Part shown: positions 50,625 through 60,056 of the stretch, one piece after another
Layout: the number at the start of each line of letters is the position of its first letter
Position numbering within the stretch: the first letter of the stretch is position 1
DNA from: CAVXNB01 sp963763085
GTDB taxonomy: Bacteria > Actinomycetota > Acidimicrobiia > Acidimicrobiales > Bog-793
Length of the DNA: 64,000 bases
NCBI GenBank assembly: GCA_963763085.1
Contig: CAVXNB010000001.1
Span: 124,001 to 188,000 of the forward strand
Reading direction: 5' to 3'
Notes under the pieces: model-generated
The model's database searches: none
Seen by the model: the letters and a program-made list of their open reading frames with translations, nothing else
Told to the model about the DNA's origin: nothing
Position numbers and translations under genes: made by a program

Positions 50625-53600
50625 CGCTGAGAGATCCGAAGCTTGTCGGGCGTCGAGGCCGCGTTCACGACGGCGATCGAGACGGCGGCGGCGATGGCGA
50701 GGAGCAGGGCAGCGGCGCCCACGACCGCGACGAGGTATACCGCCGGCAGTTCGAAGATGAGGGTCGGGCCGGGTTGCAATCCGGTGAACTCGGGCACCGA
50801 TGGCAGCGAGAACCGGGCGGCGGCGACCCCGGCGACGGTGCCGGCGACGACACCGGTGGCGATAGCGACGCCGAGCTCGCCGGCCATCGCCCGTACGAGG
50901 GTACGCCGCGGCACGCCGACCGAGCGCAGCGCGACCGCCTCGACGGCGCGCTGACGGGTGACGACTGCGACCGCGAACAGCAGCGATCCGGCGGCGAGCA
51001 AGGCGCTCGCGATGCCGACCACGAGAAACAGCTCGAATGCGAGAGTCGGGCCGTCCCGCTGGAAGGCCAATTCGATCGACCGCGCCGTCCGGACCGACAA
51101 GACGTGGATCCCCTCGGCTCGCAGGCGCTTGATGACGCCGGCCCCCGATCCTGCGGCGGCGGACAGCCAGACCTGGCGCGTCGAGTAGTCGTCCGGCATG
51201 GTCTCGTCATGTAGGGCGTCACTGAGGTCGATCATGACCGCGTTCGTGCCGACGGAGGGGATGGCGGCCACCTGCATGGCCCCGTTCACGACGAGCGCGC
51301 TCCCGTCGAGATTGACGATCGAATACAGCGTGGAACCGGTAGGACCGCTGCTCGATTGCACGGACGCCGCCACGTTCGTCACGACGGCGGGAAGCGGGTC
51401 GGGCACATCGGCCGGCGCAACGACCGGCTCGGTCTCGCCTCCGACGTCCTGGAACACGACCGATAGGCCCGGGGCTGTCGCTCGGGCGGACGACGGCGCG
51501 CTCGACGCCGATTGGGTCACCCGCCAGTGTCCCCGGTCCGCGAGCCCGGCGGCGACCTTGTCGAACGACGAACCGACTTGCTCCTCGATCTGCTCGATGA
51601 CGAGGGCGATGTAACCGTCGGAGCCCTGGGGACCGGCCCACGAGACCCCGACCGACTCGAGGCGGCAGGCGCTCACACAGTCGCCTTGCAACGAGGACGT
51701 GTAATCGTGAGTGCCGTACTCGAGGGGCCCGATCGCGATCGAGCCCGAGGCACCGTACTGCTCGTTGTAGACGTTGACCACGAGCGACGGCCGCGGCGCG
51801 ACCTCCTCGAGCAGGTTCACGCGAAGGCGCAGCGCCCCGCCTTCAATCGTGACAGCGGGCGCCACGGGCGGGTCGAGATAGCTCGCGACGCCAGCCGGCG
51901 TGGCGGCTCCCGCCTGATGCGCCCAGGCGACTACCTGCGAGAAGCGGGACGCGTCGACTGCGAGCAGGGTCCCTTGCGGGCTCGACTCCACTTCGGCCGC
52001 CATGGCGAGCCGACCGGACGGATCGGCCTTGCGCACCGCGTGTTCGAAGTCCACGTTCGCGGGCGAGGACACGGTGATAACGCGGTTAGCCCCGACGAGG
52101 AAGGCGCTCTCGAGCGAGCGGTTGCGCTGGTCGACCTTGAGGCCGGCGACCGCGAAACAAGCCAGGCTCACCGCGATCGCGATTATCACCGACTGGCGGA
52201 TGACGCCCGAGTGACGCGCCACGCGGTGAAGTGCCAGGGAGAGTCCCACTTTCGGCGAGAACCGGACGGCTGCGCCGACCCCGCGGCACACGAGCGGGAC
52301 CGCTCGGGCGGCGATCACGCCCGCCGCCAACGCGACGAGTCCCGGGGCGAACGCGGCGAGCGGCTGCGATGCCGCCGTGCTGCCGACTCCGGACGCTGAC
52401 AGTTGCACAACGGCTGCGATCGCGAGGGCGACGACGAAAGCCTCAGCGGCGAGTGTGATGCCGGCACCCAGGCGCGTGTGCCCGGACTCCGCTCGTCCCG
52501 TCGAACGTCTGAGGACGCGGGCAGATCCGGCCGCGGTCGCGACGAGCGCCGCCAGCGAGGCGGCGGCGGCCGCGGCGAAGGCCAGTGAATCGAACCGGAC
52601 AGGGGTTCCCGTAAGTAACTCGGCGTGCCCGATGGCGAGCGCCACCAGCCAGCCGAGCGCGGCTCCAATCGGCGTTGCCGCCAGGATGAGCAGGAACGGT
52701 TCGCGCAGCGCCACCGCCCACAGCGAGCCAGGCGACAGCCCCCTCAGGTCGGCCAGCGCCAGGTCCTGGGAACGTTCGGCGGCCGTCCGGCCCGCGATGC
52801 CGAACAGCACCATCAGGACAAGCAGCAGCAGCTGCAGGTCGATCACGGCGATGATCGTCGTCATCGCCTGCTGTTGACTGGCGACGTCGGCGAGGTAGCT
52901 CCCGATCCTGCTCACCGCCTGCAGGCCCAGATGGCCGAGCCGAAGCTCCTCGGTTGCAAGCGCCTGGCGGAACGCGGGCAGCTCCGACGAGAGCAGCCCG
53001 CCCGCGTTGACCGGCACGTCCGCGCTCGAGTGCCACCTTGGACGAGTTGAGGGCAGCAAAGGCCGATTCGTCGACGATGATCGAGTCCATGCGGGGTGGG
53101 CCAGCTCGCGCGGTCCCGAACTCGAAGTAGTCCGTGCCCCACCAGTAGGGGTCGGATGCCGAGCCTGCTCGGTAAAGACCGACGATGCGGTAGCGGTGAC
53201 CGAACCGGGCAACCGACAGCCTCTGCACCTGCCCGAGCCGGAGGTGGAGATAGGTCGCCGAGCGGGTGCTGATCGCGATCTGCCTCGACCCGACCGGACA
53301 GCGGCCGGCCACGAACACCAGATGCCGGCAGTCCGCTGACCGGGCGATGACGTCGGCGACAGCGGTGGGCTTTTCGTGTTTCGAGAGGAGCACGCCGGCA
53401 GCGTCCTCGGTGTAGATGGGCGGTTCGAAGTAACGGCGCCCGCTCGGCGAGCGCGGCAGGACCGAGAACGCTTGGCGAAGGGCGGTCTCGGAGAGTCCCT
53501 GGCCGGGCAGCGCGGTCGCGACGAGGCCCGTGTCCTCGGGCGCGGCCGGTGCGACGACGTGCTGCAACACGGACTGGTCGGCGGCGGCGAGATAGACCGG

Positions 53601-53726
53601 GCCCCCCGTGGCGGCGGCCACCGCCAGCAGCGCGATGAGGAAGAAGACGACCGACGACCCCAAACGCCACCGCAGCGCGCTTAACAACAGCCCGAGCCGG
53701 ATGCGTTCGAGGCGGTGCGGAGTCAC
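50621..53726 (-). CDS. FtsX-like ABC transporter permease (frameshifted)
   Basis: About 1034 residues. The first frame starts at ATG 53726: transmembrane helix SSVVFFLIALLAVAAATGGP, then a large extracytoplasmic domain to AFAALNSSKVALERG. The second frame continues ADVPVNAGGLLSSELPAFRQ, then helices (AVIDLQLLLLVLMVLFGIAG, LILAATPIGAALGWLVALAI), a second extracytoplasmic domain and a final FtsX-type helix set ending VSIAVVNAASTPDKLRISQR. The break is at about 53020-53028 and fits one extra base. The two-halves, eight-helix layout is that of large actinobacterial FtsX/MacB-like permeases. Its two ATPases follow in the same operon. Confidence 0.85.
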
Positions 53727-53818
53727 GTCCTAGGCTGCTGTATGGCCATTCATTGCGGCGAGATTACAACAGAGGGTCGGTCTTGTCGCGCTCGGGCGAG
53801 GGCGCTAAGGGGCACGCG

Positions 53819-54553
53819 TCAGAGCGTGCGGGTGGGAAGAGGCGTCTCGCGGGCGGTGTCGTCCACCCGGTGAATCTCGTAGGCCAGCGCTCCGGGCTGC
53901 TCGGTGATCGCCTCGTGCAGGTCGGTCCCGTAATAGACAAGCCCGGCGCCATTGTCGGTCGCGTAGCCGTCGGGGAGAGTGCCGTCTGCGATCAGCCGGT
54001 GGATGAGCGGCCGCCGCTCAGGCTCGGCGTCGTGGTGCGGGCTGTTGCTGTAGGGCAGGAACCCCAGGCCATCCGTGACGGCGTGCAGGGGCAAGCCGTA
54101 GGAGTCGGTGGTTCCCCCGATGTGCCAGCATAGAGACCCGGCCGAGACTCCCATCAGCACGATCCCGGCCTGCCAGGCCCCTCGGAGGACCTCGTCGAGG
54201 CCGTGGAGTCGCCACAGCGCCAGAAGATTCGCCGTGCTCCCGCCGCTCACCCAGATGATGTCCTGGCGCGAGAGATGACCTTCGACGTCGTCGAAGTTGG
54301 GCATGGGGAACAGATTCAGGTGGGACACAAGCATGTCGAGCTTGGAAAAGGCGTGATGCATCGCCGCCAGCCAAGTCGGGTCGTCGCCGACTGCAGTGGC
54401 GATGATGCAAAGCCGGGGATGCGGCCCGGCCCTTGCGAGGTCGGCGGCGAAGGGGTAGGCGGGCCCGGGCCTGAAGTTCGCCTGGTCCGGTCCATCCGGT
54501 TGAAAGCCGATGCTCGTCGCGATGATGGTGGGTTGCGCGGCCGCCATGGGCAC
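53819..54553 (-). CDS. peptidase E-like (S51) class I glutamine-amidotransferase-fold protein
   Basis: 244 residues from ATG 54553 (ATG 54547 also possible). The nucleophile elbow is GVSAGSLCWH with Ser137, as in dipeptidase E and cyanophycinase families. IIWVSGGSTANLLALWRLHG is the preceding conserved segment, and SYGLPLHAVTDGLGFLPYSN follows. It probably cleaves Asp-containing dipeptides in the cytoplasm. Divergent from the next gene with overlapping 5' ends of the open frames. Confidence 0.87.
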   Translation of the reverse strand: MPMAAAQPTIIATSIGFQPDGPDQANFRPGPAYPFAADLARAGPHPRLCIIATAVGDDPTWLAAMHHAFSKLDMLVSHLNLFPMPNFDDVEGHLSRQDIIWVSGGSTANLLALWRLHGLDEVLRGAWQAGIVLMGVSAGSLCWHIGGTTDSYGLPLHAVTDGLGFLPYSNSPHHDAEPERRPLIHRLIADGTLPDGYATDNGAGLVYYGTDLHEAITEQPGALAYEIHRVDDTARETPLPTRTL

Positions 54554-54635
54554 GAGTCTGCCATTGCTCGGGCACTTTGCCCGTCGCGCCTCGCCACTCG
54601 ATCAACCTTTGGAACCCTGGATTAGCATCCCCACG

Positions 54636-56399
54636 ATGTCCGAGGCGACCATGGCGAGGCCTCTGCCTGGGATGGTCCCGAAGACTGCCGCAGAGAGCCG
54701 GCGACGCACGGCCACCGCATCTTGGTTACCCGCCGCCGGTCTGGCGTTTCTCGTGACCGCGGTCAGCGCCTCGTGGGCTTTGCGCGACAACGCGTCGCCT
54801 CAGTGGGACCAGGGCCACTACCTCTTCTTGTCTTGGGTGTACCAGCAGGCCCTCGACCACCACGGCCCGATCGCTTTGATCCGCGCCGTCTACACCGCGG
54901 ACCCGTCCCGGGCGCCGCTGCTCAGCTTGCTCGTTCTGCCGCTCTCGTACCTGTTCGGGCCGGGGCCCGGCGCCGGGCTGGCGCTCAACGTGCTGCTCTG
55001 GCCGGTATTGCTGTTGTCCGCCGGCGCCGTCGCGAAGGAGCTCTTCGGCGAGTCGGCCCGCCTCCCGACCATGGTCGTCCTCGCCCCGATGCCGCTGCTG
55101 GTGTGGGCCTCGACCACCGTCCTCCAGGACTTCCTGCTCGTGACGCTGGTCACCCTCGGCGTATGGGTCCTGATCCGAACGCGCCGTTTCACCTCCAGGC
55201 CGGCGTCGCTCGGTTTCGGAGCGGTGGTCGGGCTCGGCATGCTCGCGAAATTCGACTACTTCGTCGCCCTGGGCGGTCCGGTGATCGTGACGCTCATCGC
55301 CTGCGCGGTAGGCATTGCGGCGGATGCCCGCTGGAGCGGATGGCGTGCCGCCGCCCGAGTCCCGTTGACCAACATCGGCCTCAGCCTGGCCGTCGCCGCG
55401 GTCCCCGTCGCACTGTGGTACGTGCCGAGCTGGGGGCCGACCTACGACTATCTGCGCGCACAGATCGAGCCTCTTGCCGGAGCCGTGAGTGACCCGCTGA
55501 GTCCTCGGCACGTGGCTTCGTTTCTTCTGAGCAATGGTGCCGATCTGTCGTGGCTGGCGGTGCTGCTCGTGGTCGCGGTTGGGCTGGCGAGCCTGCCGCG
55601 GTTCGTGGGATGGCTGCGCGAGCACATCGACTGGTCGAGCCGGGTCAAGACGCTCGGTGTGGCGGTGTTCGTCGGTTCGTGGTTCCTGATCCCGCTGTTC
55701 GTTGCGACGGCCAACGTCAACCAGACGGCCCGTTACGCCTTCACGGGCTACCCGGCGTTGGCGGTCATCGGCGGTGGGCTTATCGCCGCCCTCCGCCCCA
55801 CGGTGGTTCGTTATACCGCCCTCACGTTGGCGGTGCTGATCCTGCTCACGCAGACCCTGCAGGCGAACGTTCCGGGCTACGCGCCGCCCCTGCTGCCGGC
55901 GTTCGTGTACCTCACCACTCCCGCGGGCGCCGTGACGATCAATTTCCGGGGCCCCGACGGCCTCGCCGGCCTCCCCGTCGCGACGAACTACACCCTCACG
56001 ATCGAGCGCTACCTCGAGTCGGTGAGTAGCGAGCCGGGGCACAGGCACCGGCATCTCACCGTCGCCATCCTCGAGAACCAGGCGGACGCCAACGTCAACG
56101 ACCTCGGCTACTACGCACGCGTGCGCGACGACCCGTTCAAGTTCAAGGTTCTGTACGCGGCAGCTTCGCCGGCGGCGCTCATCGCGGACCTGCGCGCCTA
56201 CGACGTCGCCCTCTACGTTCGGCCGGCGGCACCCGGAAGCCCCTACGCGGTCGGCCAGGTTGCGGTGCTCAATCAGGGGTCGGCAGCCCTGCAGATGACG
56301 CCGGCGGTCTTCCGCCTCTTCCGGCCCGACCCGGTCCGGCTCTATGTCGGGCAGAACGCAGGCCAGAGCCCCTACCTCGAAGTGCTGTTACGTCGCTGA
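54636..56399 (+). CDS. polytopic membrane glycosyltransferase-like protein (GT39/ArnT-like)
   Basis: 587 residues from ATG 54636. A hydrophobic N-terminus is followed by WALRDNASPQWDQGHYLFLS, the acidic first periplasmic loop expected of GT-C enzymes, and about ten helices (LALNVLLWPVLLLSAGAVAK, TLGVWVLIRTRRF, GFGAVVGLGMLAKFDYFVAL, VNQTARYAFTGYPALAVIGG). A soluble C-terminal domain (YLESVSSEPGHRHRHLTVAI onwards) follows. GT-C enzymes use polyprenyl-linked sugars outside the membrane. Donor and acceptor are unknown, but neighbours indicate surface glycans. Confidence 0.78.
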   Translation: MSEATMARPLPGMVPKTAAESRRRTATASWLPAAGLAFLVTAVSASWALRDNASPQWDQGHYLFLSWVYQQALDHHGPIALIRAVYTADPSRAPLLSLLVLPLSYLFGPGPGAGLALNVLLWPVLLLSAGAVAKELFGESARLPTMVVLAPMPLLVWASTTVLQDFLLVTLVTLGVWVLIRTRRFTSRPASLGFGAVVGLGMLAKFDYFVALGGPVIVTLIACAVGIAADARWSGWRAAARVPLTNIGLSLAVAAVPVALWYVPSWGPTYDYLRAQIEPLAGAVSDPLSPRHVASFLLSNGADLSWLAVLLVVAVGLASLPRFVGWLREHIDWSSRVKTLGVAVFVGSWFLIPLFVATANVNQTARYAFTGYPALAVIGGGLIAALRPTVVRYTALTLAVLILLTQTLQANVPGYAPPLLPAFVYLTTPAGAVTINFRGPDGLAGLPVATNYTLTIERYLESVSSEPGHRHRHLTVAILENQADANVNDLGYYARVRDDPFKFKVLYAAASPAALIADLRAYDVALYVRPAAPGSPYAVGQVAVLNQGSAALQMTPAVFRLFRPDPVRLYVGQNAGQSPYLEVLLRR

Positions 56400-56406
56400 G
56401 CGACGC

Positions 56407-58827
56407 TCAGACCTCGAGCTCGGGTCGTCCGGAGAACTGCTTTTTGAGCAAGGACATGATGTTCCGCACATAGCCGGCCGAGTCGTACCGTTCGAGTGCG
56501 TTGGCGCGTGCTGCATTCGCGATCGCCAGCAGGTCGTCGGAGTCTGTCGAGAGCACCCGCCGCACCGCGTCCACCATGGCCCCGAGGTCCCTCGGCCGGA
56601 AGAGGAACCCGGTCCCTCCGTCTTGAATCAGCTCCGGGATGCCGAACACCGACGCCGCAGCCACGGGCAGGCCGAAGCACATCGCCTCCAGGAACGACCG
56701 GGGGAGCGACTCGACGTCCGAAGCGCTCACGAGGACGTCTGCAGACCGGTACCACGAATAAGTGTCGGCCGTGACGGGCTCGAGCCGGATCTGCTTGGCC
56801 GCCCCGGACGCCTCCACGAACTGCCGGAGCGCCCGCGCGTAAGGGGTCCCGTTGTCGCCGACGAACACGAGCAGCGCCTCGGGATGATCCTCGGCAACGC
56901 GGGCAAAGGCCTCTGCGAGAACGATCTGCGACTTTCGCGGTTCGGTCGTTCCCATCACGAGCAGGACGCGCTGGTTCGGGGCGAAATCGTGGAGCCGGCG
57001 CGCATCGGGACGCGTCACTGCGGCGCGATAGTCCTCGATGACTGCGGTGTTGATCCCGTAAGGCACCACCAGGGCGTGCTCGGGCGGCACGATCTCGAGG
57101 TACAGCTTCCTCGTCGCCTCGGCCTCGAACACGACGGCCGGGGTCCATTCGAGCAGCTCCTCCACCCTCTGGCGCACGAGCGGGTCGACACTGTCGGGCG
57201 CGTAGGCGAGCGACCAGAAGACTGAGGGGGCGAAGCTCTCGTGGATCGCCCAGACACACGGCAGACCGAGACGTGCCGCGAGGTCGGCACCCGCGAACGA
57301 CGTCATCGTGTTCGCCAGGACGGCGTTCACGCCCCACTTCTGGGCGAGCATGAGCGTCTCTGAGATCCTGCCCTCGTAGGAATCGGCGTCGTCGGTCGGG
57401 AAGAGGCTGGTGACGTGCACATTTATGCCGAGTAGCTCGAGCTTGGCGTGGAGCGCGCCTCCTTTTTGCGCGAGGACCGTGCAGTCGTACTCCCGGCCCG
57501 CCCCGGAGCGCTCCAGCAGCTCGGAGAGCCAGAGCTGGCCTCCGCCGAGGCCGAGCTCGTGCGTGACGACGAGCAGGTTCAAGCGATCCGTTCCCGCGGG
57601 TCCGGAGCCGTTCGCCGAGACGGCGCTCGCACGGCTCTGGGCGATACGGGCGCGGCGCTCCTCGAGTTGGGCCTGGCGCTCGGGAGCCGTGGCCGGCTGC
57701 CGGGAGGTGTCGGGGCGGGCGTTCAATCGACAGGATCGGTTTACTTTGGAACTGGCACCGTTGAGGTCGGTCACGACGACCTGAATCGTGACCTTGCGCG
57801 CCTCGTCCGGCAGCTCGCTCAGATCGACGAGGTGCTCGTAACCGGCAACCGGAGCAAACTCCTCCGACAGGAACTGGGCGAGGTCGGGTCTGGGAATGCC
57901 GATACGAGCCAAGCCGTGCGACTCCCCGTCTACCAAGATCTCCACCGCCGCCACCGGTCCCGACGACGCGACCGCCCATCCGCGCACGACGAGCGGTGCG
58001 CGGTCTAGGGCGATGTCGCCCGTCGGCGTGTCGATCCAGCCGGTGAGAGCCTCTTCCTCGGGTTTGCGGCGGTCCACGGCGACCGTCAACCGGCCAAGCT
58101 CCTGGACGGCGAGCCCCAACTGTGCACGCCCGGGAATGACCTCGCCGATGGCGGAGACGACCAACTCGAATTCGTCGACTGGGTCCTCGGCCAGCTCCTC
58201 GGTGTCGAAGAAACAGTTGAACCCGGACTGCGTCAGCTCAGGGTCTTTGAGGTATTCGGCGATCTCCTTGCGGCACTCGTCGACGGCGCCGAACGCAGTC
58301 GGCCGGCCGTCGACGTGCACGATGGCTCCGATCGCCGGGCGTCCGTTCACCACCGCCCAGCCGCGCACGTGCACCTTGCCCGGCAGCACGGGGACGCCCG
58401 GCACCGGCTGGTCCACAAAGCCGAGCAGACTCGGGCCCCCGTAGGGGGGAGCTGGGACAAGCAGGCGGACCGTTCGTTCGGGGAGCGCCAACGGCTCGTA
58501 GCCGTCCGGTCCGATCGCGGCCAGAGAGAGCTTCACGTCGTGCTCTCTCGGCTCGTCTTCTGGCGAAAGGAAGCCCAGTTGCGCGGTGTCGACGTCGAAC
58601 GCGAACCCGGCGTACTCGGCGTGCTCGACGCCTAGGGGCTCGAGAGCCCGGACAACATCGGGTCTTCGCACGCCGGTCGGCCCGGCGCCGACGGGTTGGT
58701 CGTCCAGGAACAGGACGACACCTTGAGCGGGATGGCCGTCCCAGATCGCCCACCCCGTGATATGCAGGTCCTCGATCGCCACGACGGCCCCATCCTCGGG
58801 CGCGTCGATCCATCCCCAGGCCGTCAT
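56407..58827 (-). CDS. GT4-family glycosyltransferase with N-terminal Ig-like repeats
   Basis: 806 residues from ATG 58827, overlapping the epimerase stop as ATGA. The first ~370 residues hold three Ig-like repeats, each opening G-(W/F)-(I/V)-D-x-P (GWIDAPEDGAVVAIEDLHIT, GFVDQPVPGVPVLPGKVHVR, GWIDTPTGDIALDRAPLVVR), then G-W-A. From about 410 a GT-B glycosyltransferase follows: LVVTHELGLGGGQLWLSELL, VLLVMGTTEPRKSQIVLAEA, and the donor-site region FLEAMCFGLPVAAASVFGIP ending GGTGFLFRPRDLG. It transfers a sugar from a nucleotide donor in building a surface polysaccharide. The Ig-like module may mediate complex assembly. Confidence 0.88.
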   Translation of the reverse strand: MTAWGWIDAPEDGAVVAIEDLHITGWAIWDGHPAQGVVLFLDDQPVGAGPTGVRRPDVVRALEPLGVEHAEYAGFAFDVDTAQLGFLSPEDEPREHDVKLSLAAIGPDGYEPLALPERTVRLLVPAPPYGGPSLLGFVDQPVPGVPVLPGKVHVRGWAVVNGRPAIGAIVHVDGRPTAFGAVDECRKEIAEYLKDPELTQSGFNCFFDTEELAEDPVDEFELVVSAIGEVIPGRAQLGLAVQELGRLTVAVDRRKPEEEALTGWIDTPTGDIALDRAPLVVRGWAVASSGPVAAVEILVDGESHGLARIGIPRPDLAQFLSEEFAPVAGYEHLVDLSELPDEARKVTIQVVVTDLNGASSKVNRSCRLNARPDTSRQPATAPERQAQLEERRARIAQSRASAVSANGSGPAGTDRLNLLVVTHELGLGGGQLWLSELLERSGAGREYDCTVLAQKGGALHAKLELLGINVHVTSLFPTDDADSYEGRISETLMLAQKWGVNAVLANTMTSFAGADLAARLGLPCVWAIHESFAPSVFWSLAYAPDSVDPLVRQRVEELLEWTPAVVFEAEATRKLYLEIVPPEHALVVPYGINTAVIEDYRAAVTRPDARRLHDFAPNQRVLLVMGTTEPRKSQIVLAEAFARVAEDHPEALLVFVGDNGTPYARALRQFVEASGAAKQIRLEPVTADTYSWYRSADVLVSASDVESLPRSFLEAMCFGLPVAAASVFGIPELIQDGGTGFLFRPRDLGAMVDAVRRVLSTDSDDLLAIANAARANALERYDSAGYVRNIMSLLKKQFSGRPELEV

Positions 58828-59789
58828 GGGCCGGCGGCCTCCCATCTCCTCTCAGATCGGTCCCAGATCATGGCGACGCCTTCCTCGAGCGTCGTCGGGC
58901 TCCAGTCGACGAGGGAGGCGAGGCGGGACACGTCGAGCACGATCGAGCGCACGTCGAACGATCGTGGTGGACCGAACTGCACGACGGGGTCGATCCCGGT
59001 CGTCGAGCGCACGACGTCGATCAGCTGCAAGAGCGAATGACCGGTGCCGCTCCCGACGTTCACGACGGACGCGGCTGACCCCCGCTCGGCGAGGGCGACC
59101 GTGGCCCGCGCGACGTCGTCGACGTACACGTAGTCGCGGACGACGGTCCCGTCGCCGAAGATCCGTATCGTCTCGCCCGCCCTGACGGCGTTGAGGAAGG
59201 CTCCGATGGCGCCCTGGCCGCGTTCGGCTCGCTGGCGCGACCCGTACGCGTTGGAGACCCGCAGGATGTTGGCCCGAATGCCGTAGAGGTGGCGGTACAT
59301 GCCGATGTAGTGCTCCGCGCACAGTTTCGTGACCCCATAAGACGTGATGGGCTCGCACCTCGCGTCTTCCGACACGGGGATTCGAGCGGGCTCGCCGTAG
59401 ACGGTCCCCCCGGAGGAGAAGAACGTGAGGCGCGGTTCGGGCCTTCGCCGGAGCGACTCCAGCAGCTGCACGAACGGTGGCAGAGTGCGCGCCACGTCCG
59501 CCGGCGGGTCCAGGTTCGACTCAACGGGGTTCGATGAGCCGATCGCATAGACGATGTGATCGACCTGCTCGACGACCTCGGCGAGGAGCTCGGCGTTCGC
59601 GGCATCTCCCTCGATCGCCTCGCACCCCTCGACCTGGCGCCCGGGCGCGAACGGGTGGCGGGCGACGATCGTGACCTTGCTCCCGGCATCGCGGAACTGC
59701 GCGGCAACCGCCGCGCCGAGGAGGCCGGTCCCGCCGAGGACACAGACGCGTTGGGGAAGGGCGGTGCTCACAGTCCGCCGACGAGGCAA
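58824..59789 (-). CDS. NAD-dependent epimerase/dehydratase (UDP-glucose 4-epimerase-like)
   Basis: 321 residues; GTG 59771 is an alternative start. The Rossmann motif is VCVLGGTGLLGAAVAAQF. FFSSGGTVYGEP holds the catalytic Ser/Thr, and SYGVTKLCAEHY holds Y-x3-K. SNAYGSRQRAERGQGAIGAF and IFGDGTVVRDYVYVDDVARA are typical of extended-SDR sugar-nucleotide epimerases. It probably provides a UDP- or GDP-sugar for the glycosyltransferase encoded immediately downstream (4-nt overlap). Confidence 0.9.
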   Translation of the reverse strand: MPRRRTVSTALPQRVCVLGGTGLLGAAVAAQFRDAGSKVTIVARHPFAPGRQVEGCEAIEGDAANAELLAEVVEQVDHIVYAIGSSNPVESNLDPPADVARTLPPFVQLLESLRRRPEPRLTFFSSGGTVYGEPARIPVSEDARCEPITSYGVTKLCAEHYIGMYRHLYGIRANILRVSNAYGSRQRAERGQGAIGAFLNAVRAGETIRIFGDGTVVRDYVYVDDVARATVALAERGSAASVVNVGSGTGHSLLQLIDVVRSTTGIDPVVQFGPPRSFDVRSIVLDVSRLASLVDWSPTTLEEGVAMIWDRSERRWEAAGP

Positions 59790-60056
59790 GCAAGCGACAC
59801 AGCTTCTGGACTGCGGCAGGAGATGAGCGGGTCCAGCTGGGGCGGGACCAGCCGTAAACGTGCCACTAGGCGAGAATCATATGCACGGCGCGCGGGTGGG
59901 ACACGGTTCCTGGGCTCGGCGTGCGATTCGCGAAGCACCGGACGCCTCCATCTGCTGGCGAACCGGGTTGTAGCCGTGCGACCCGATAGCATCACCCGTC
60001 GTGCAGTCGAGGTACCGCCCAGCTCTCCCCATCCGGCACACACGGGCGTAGAGAAC

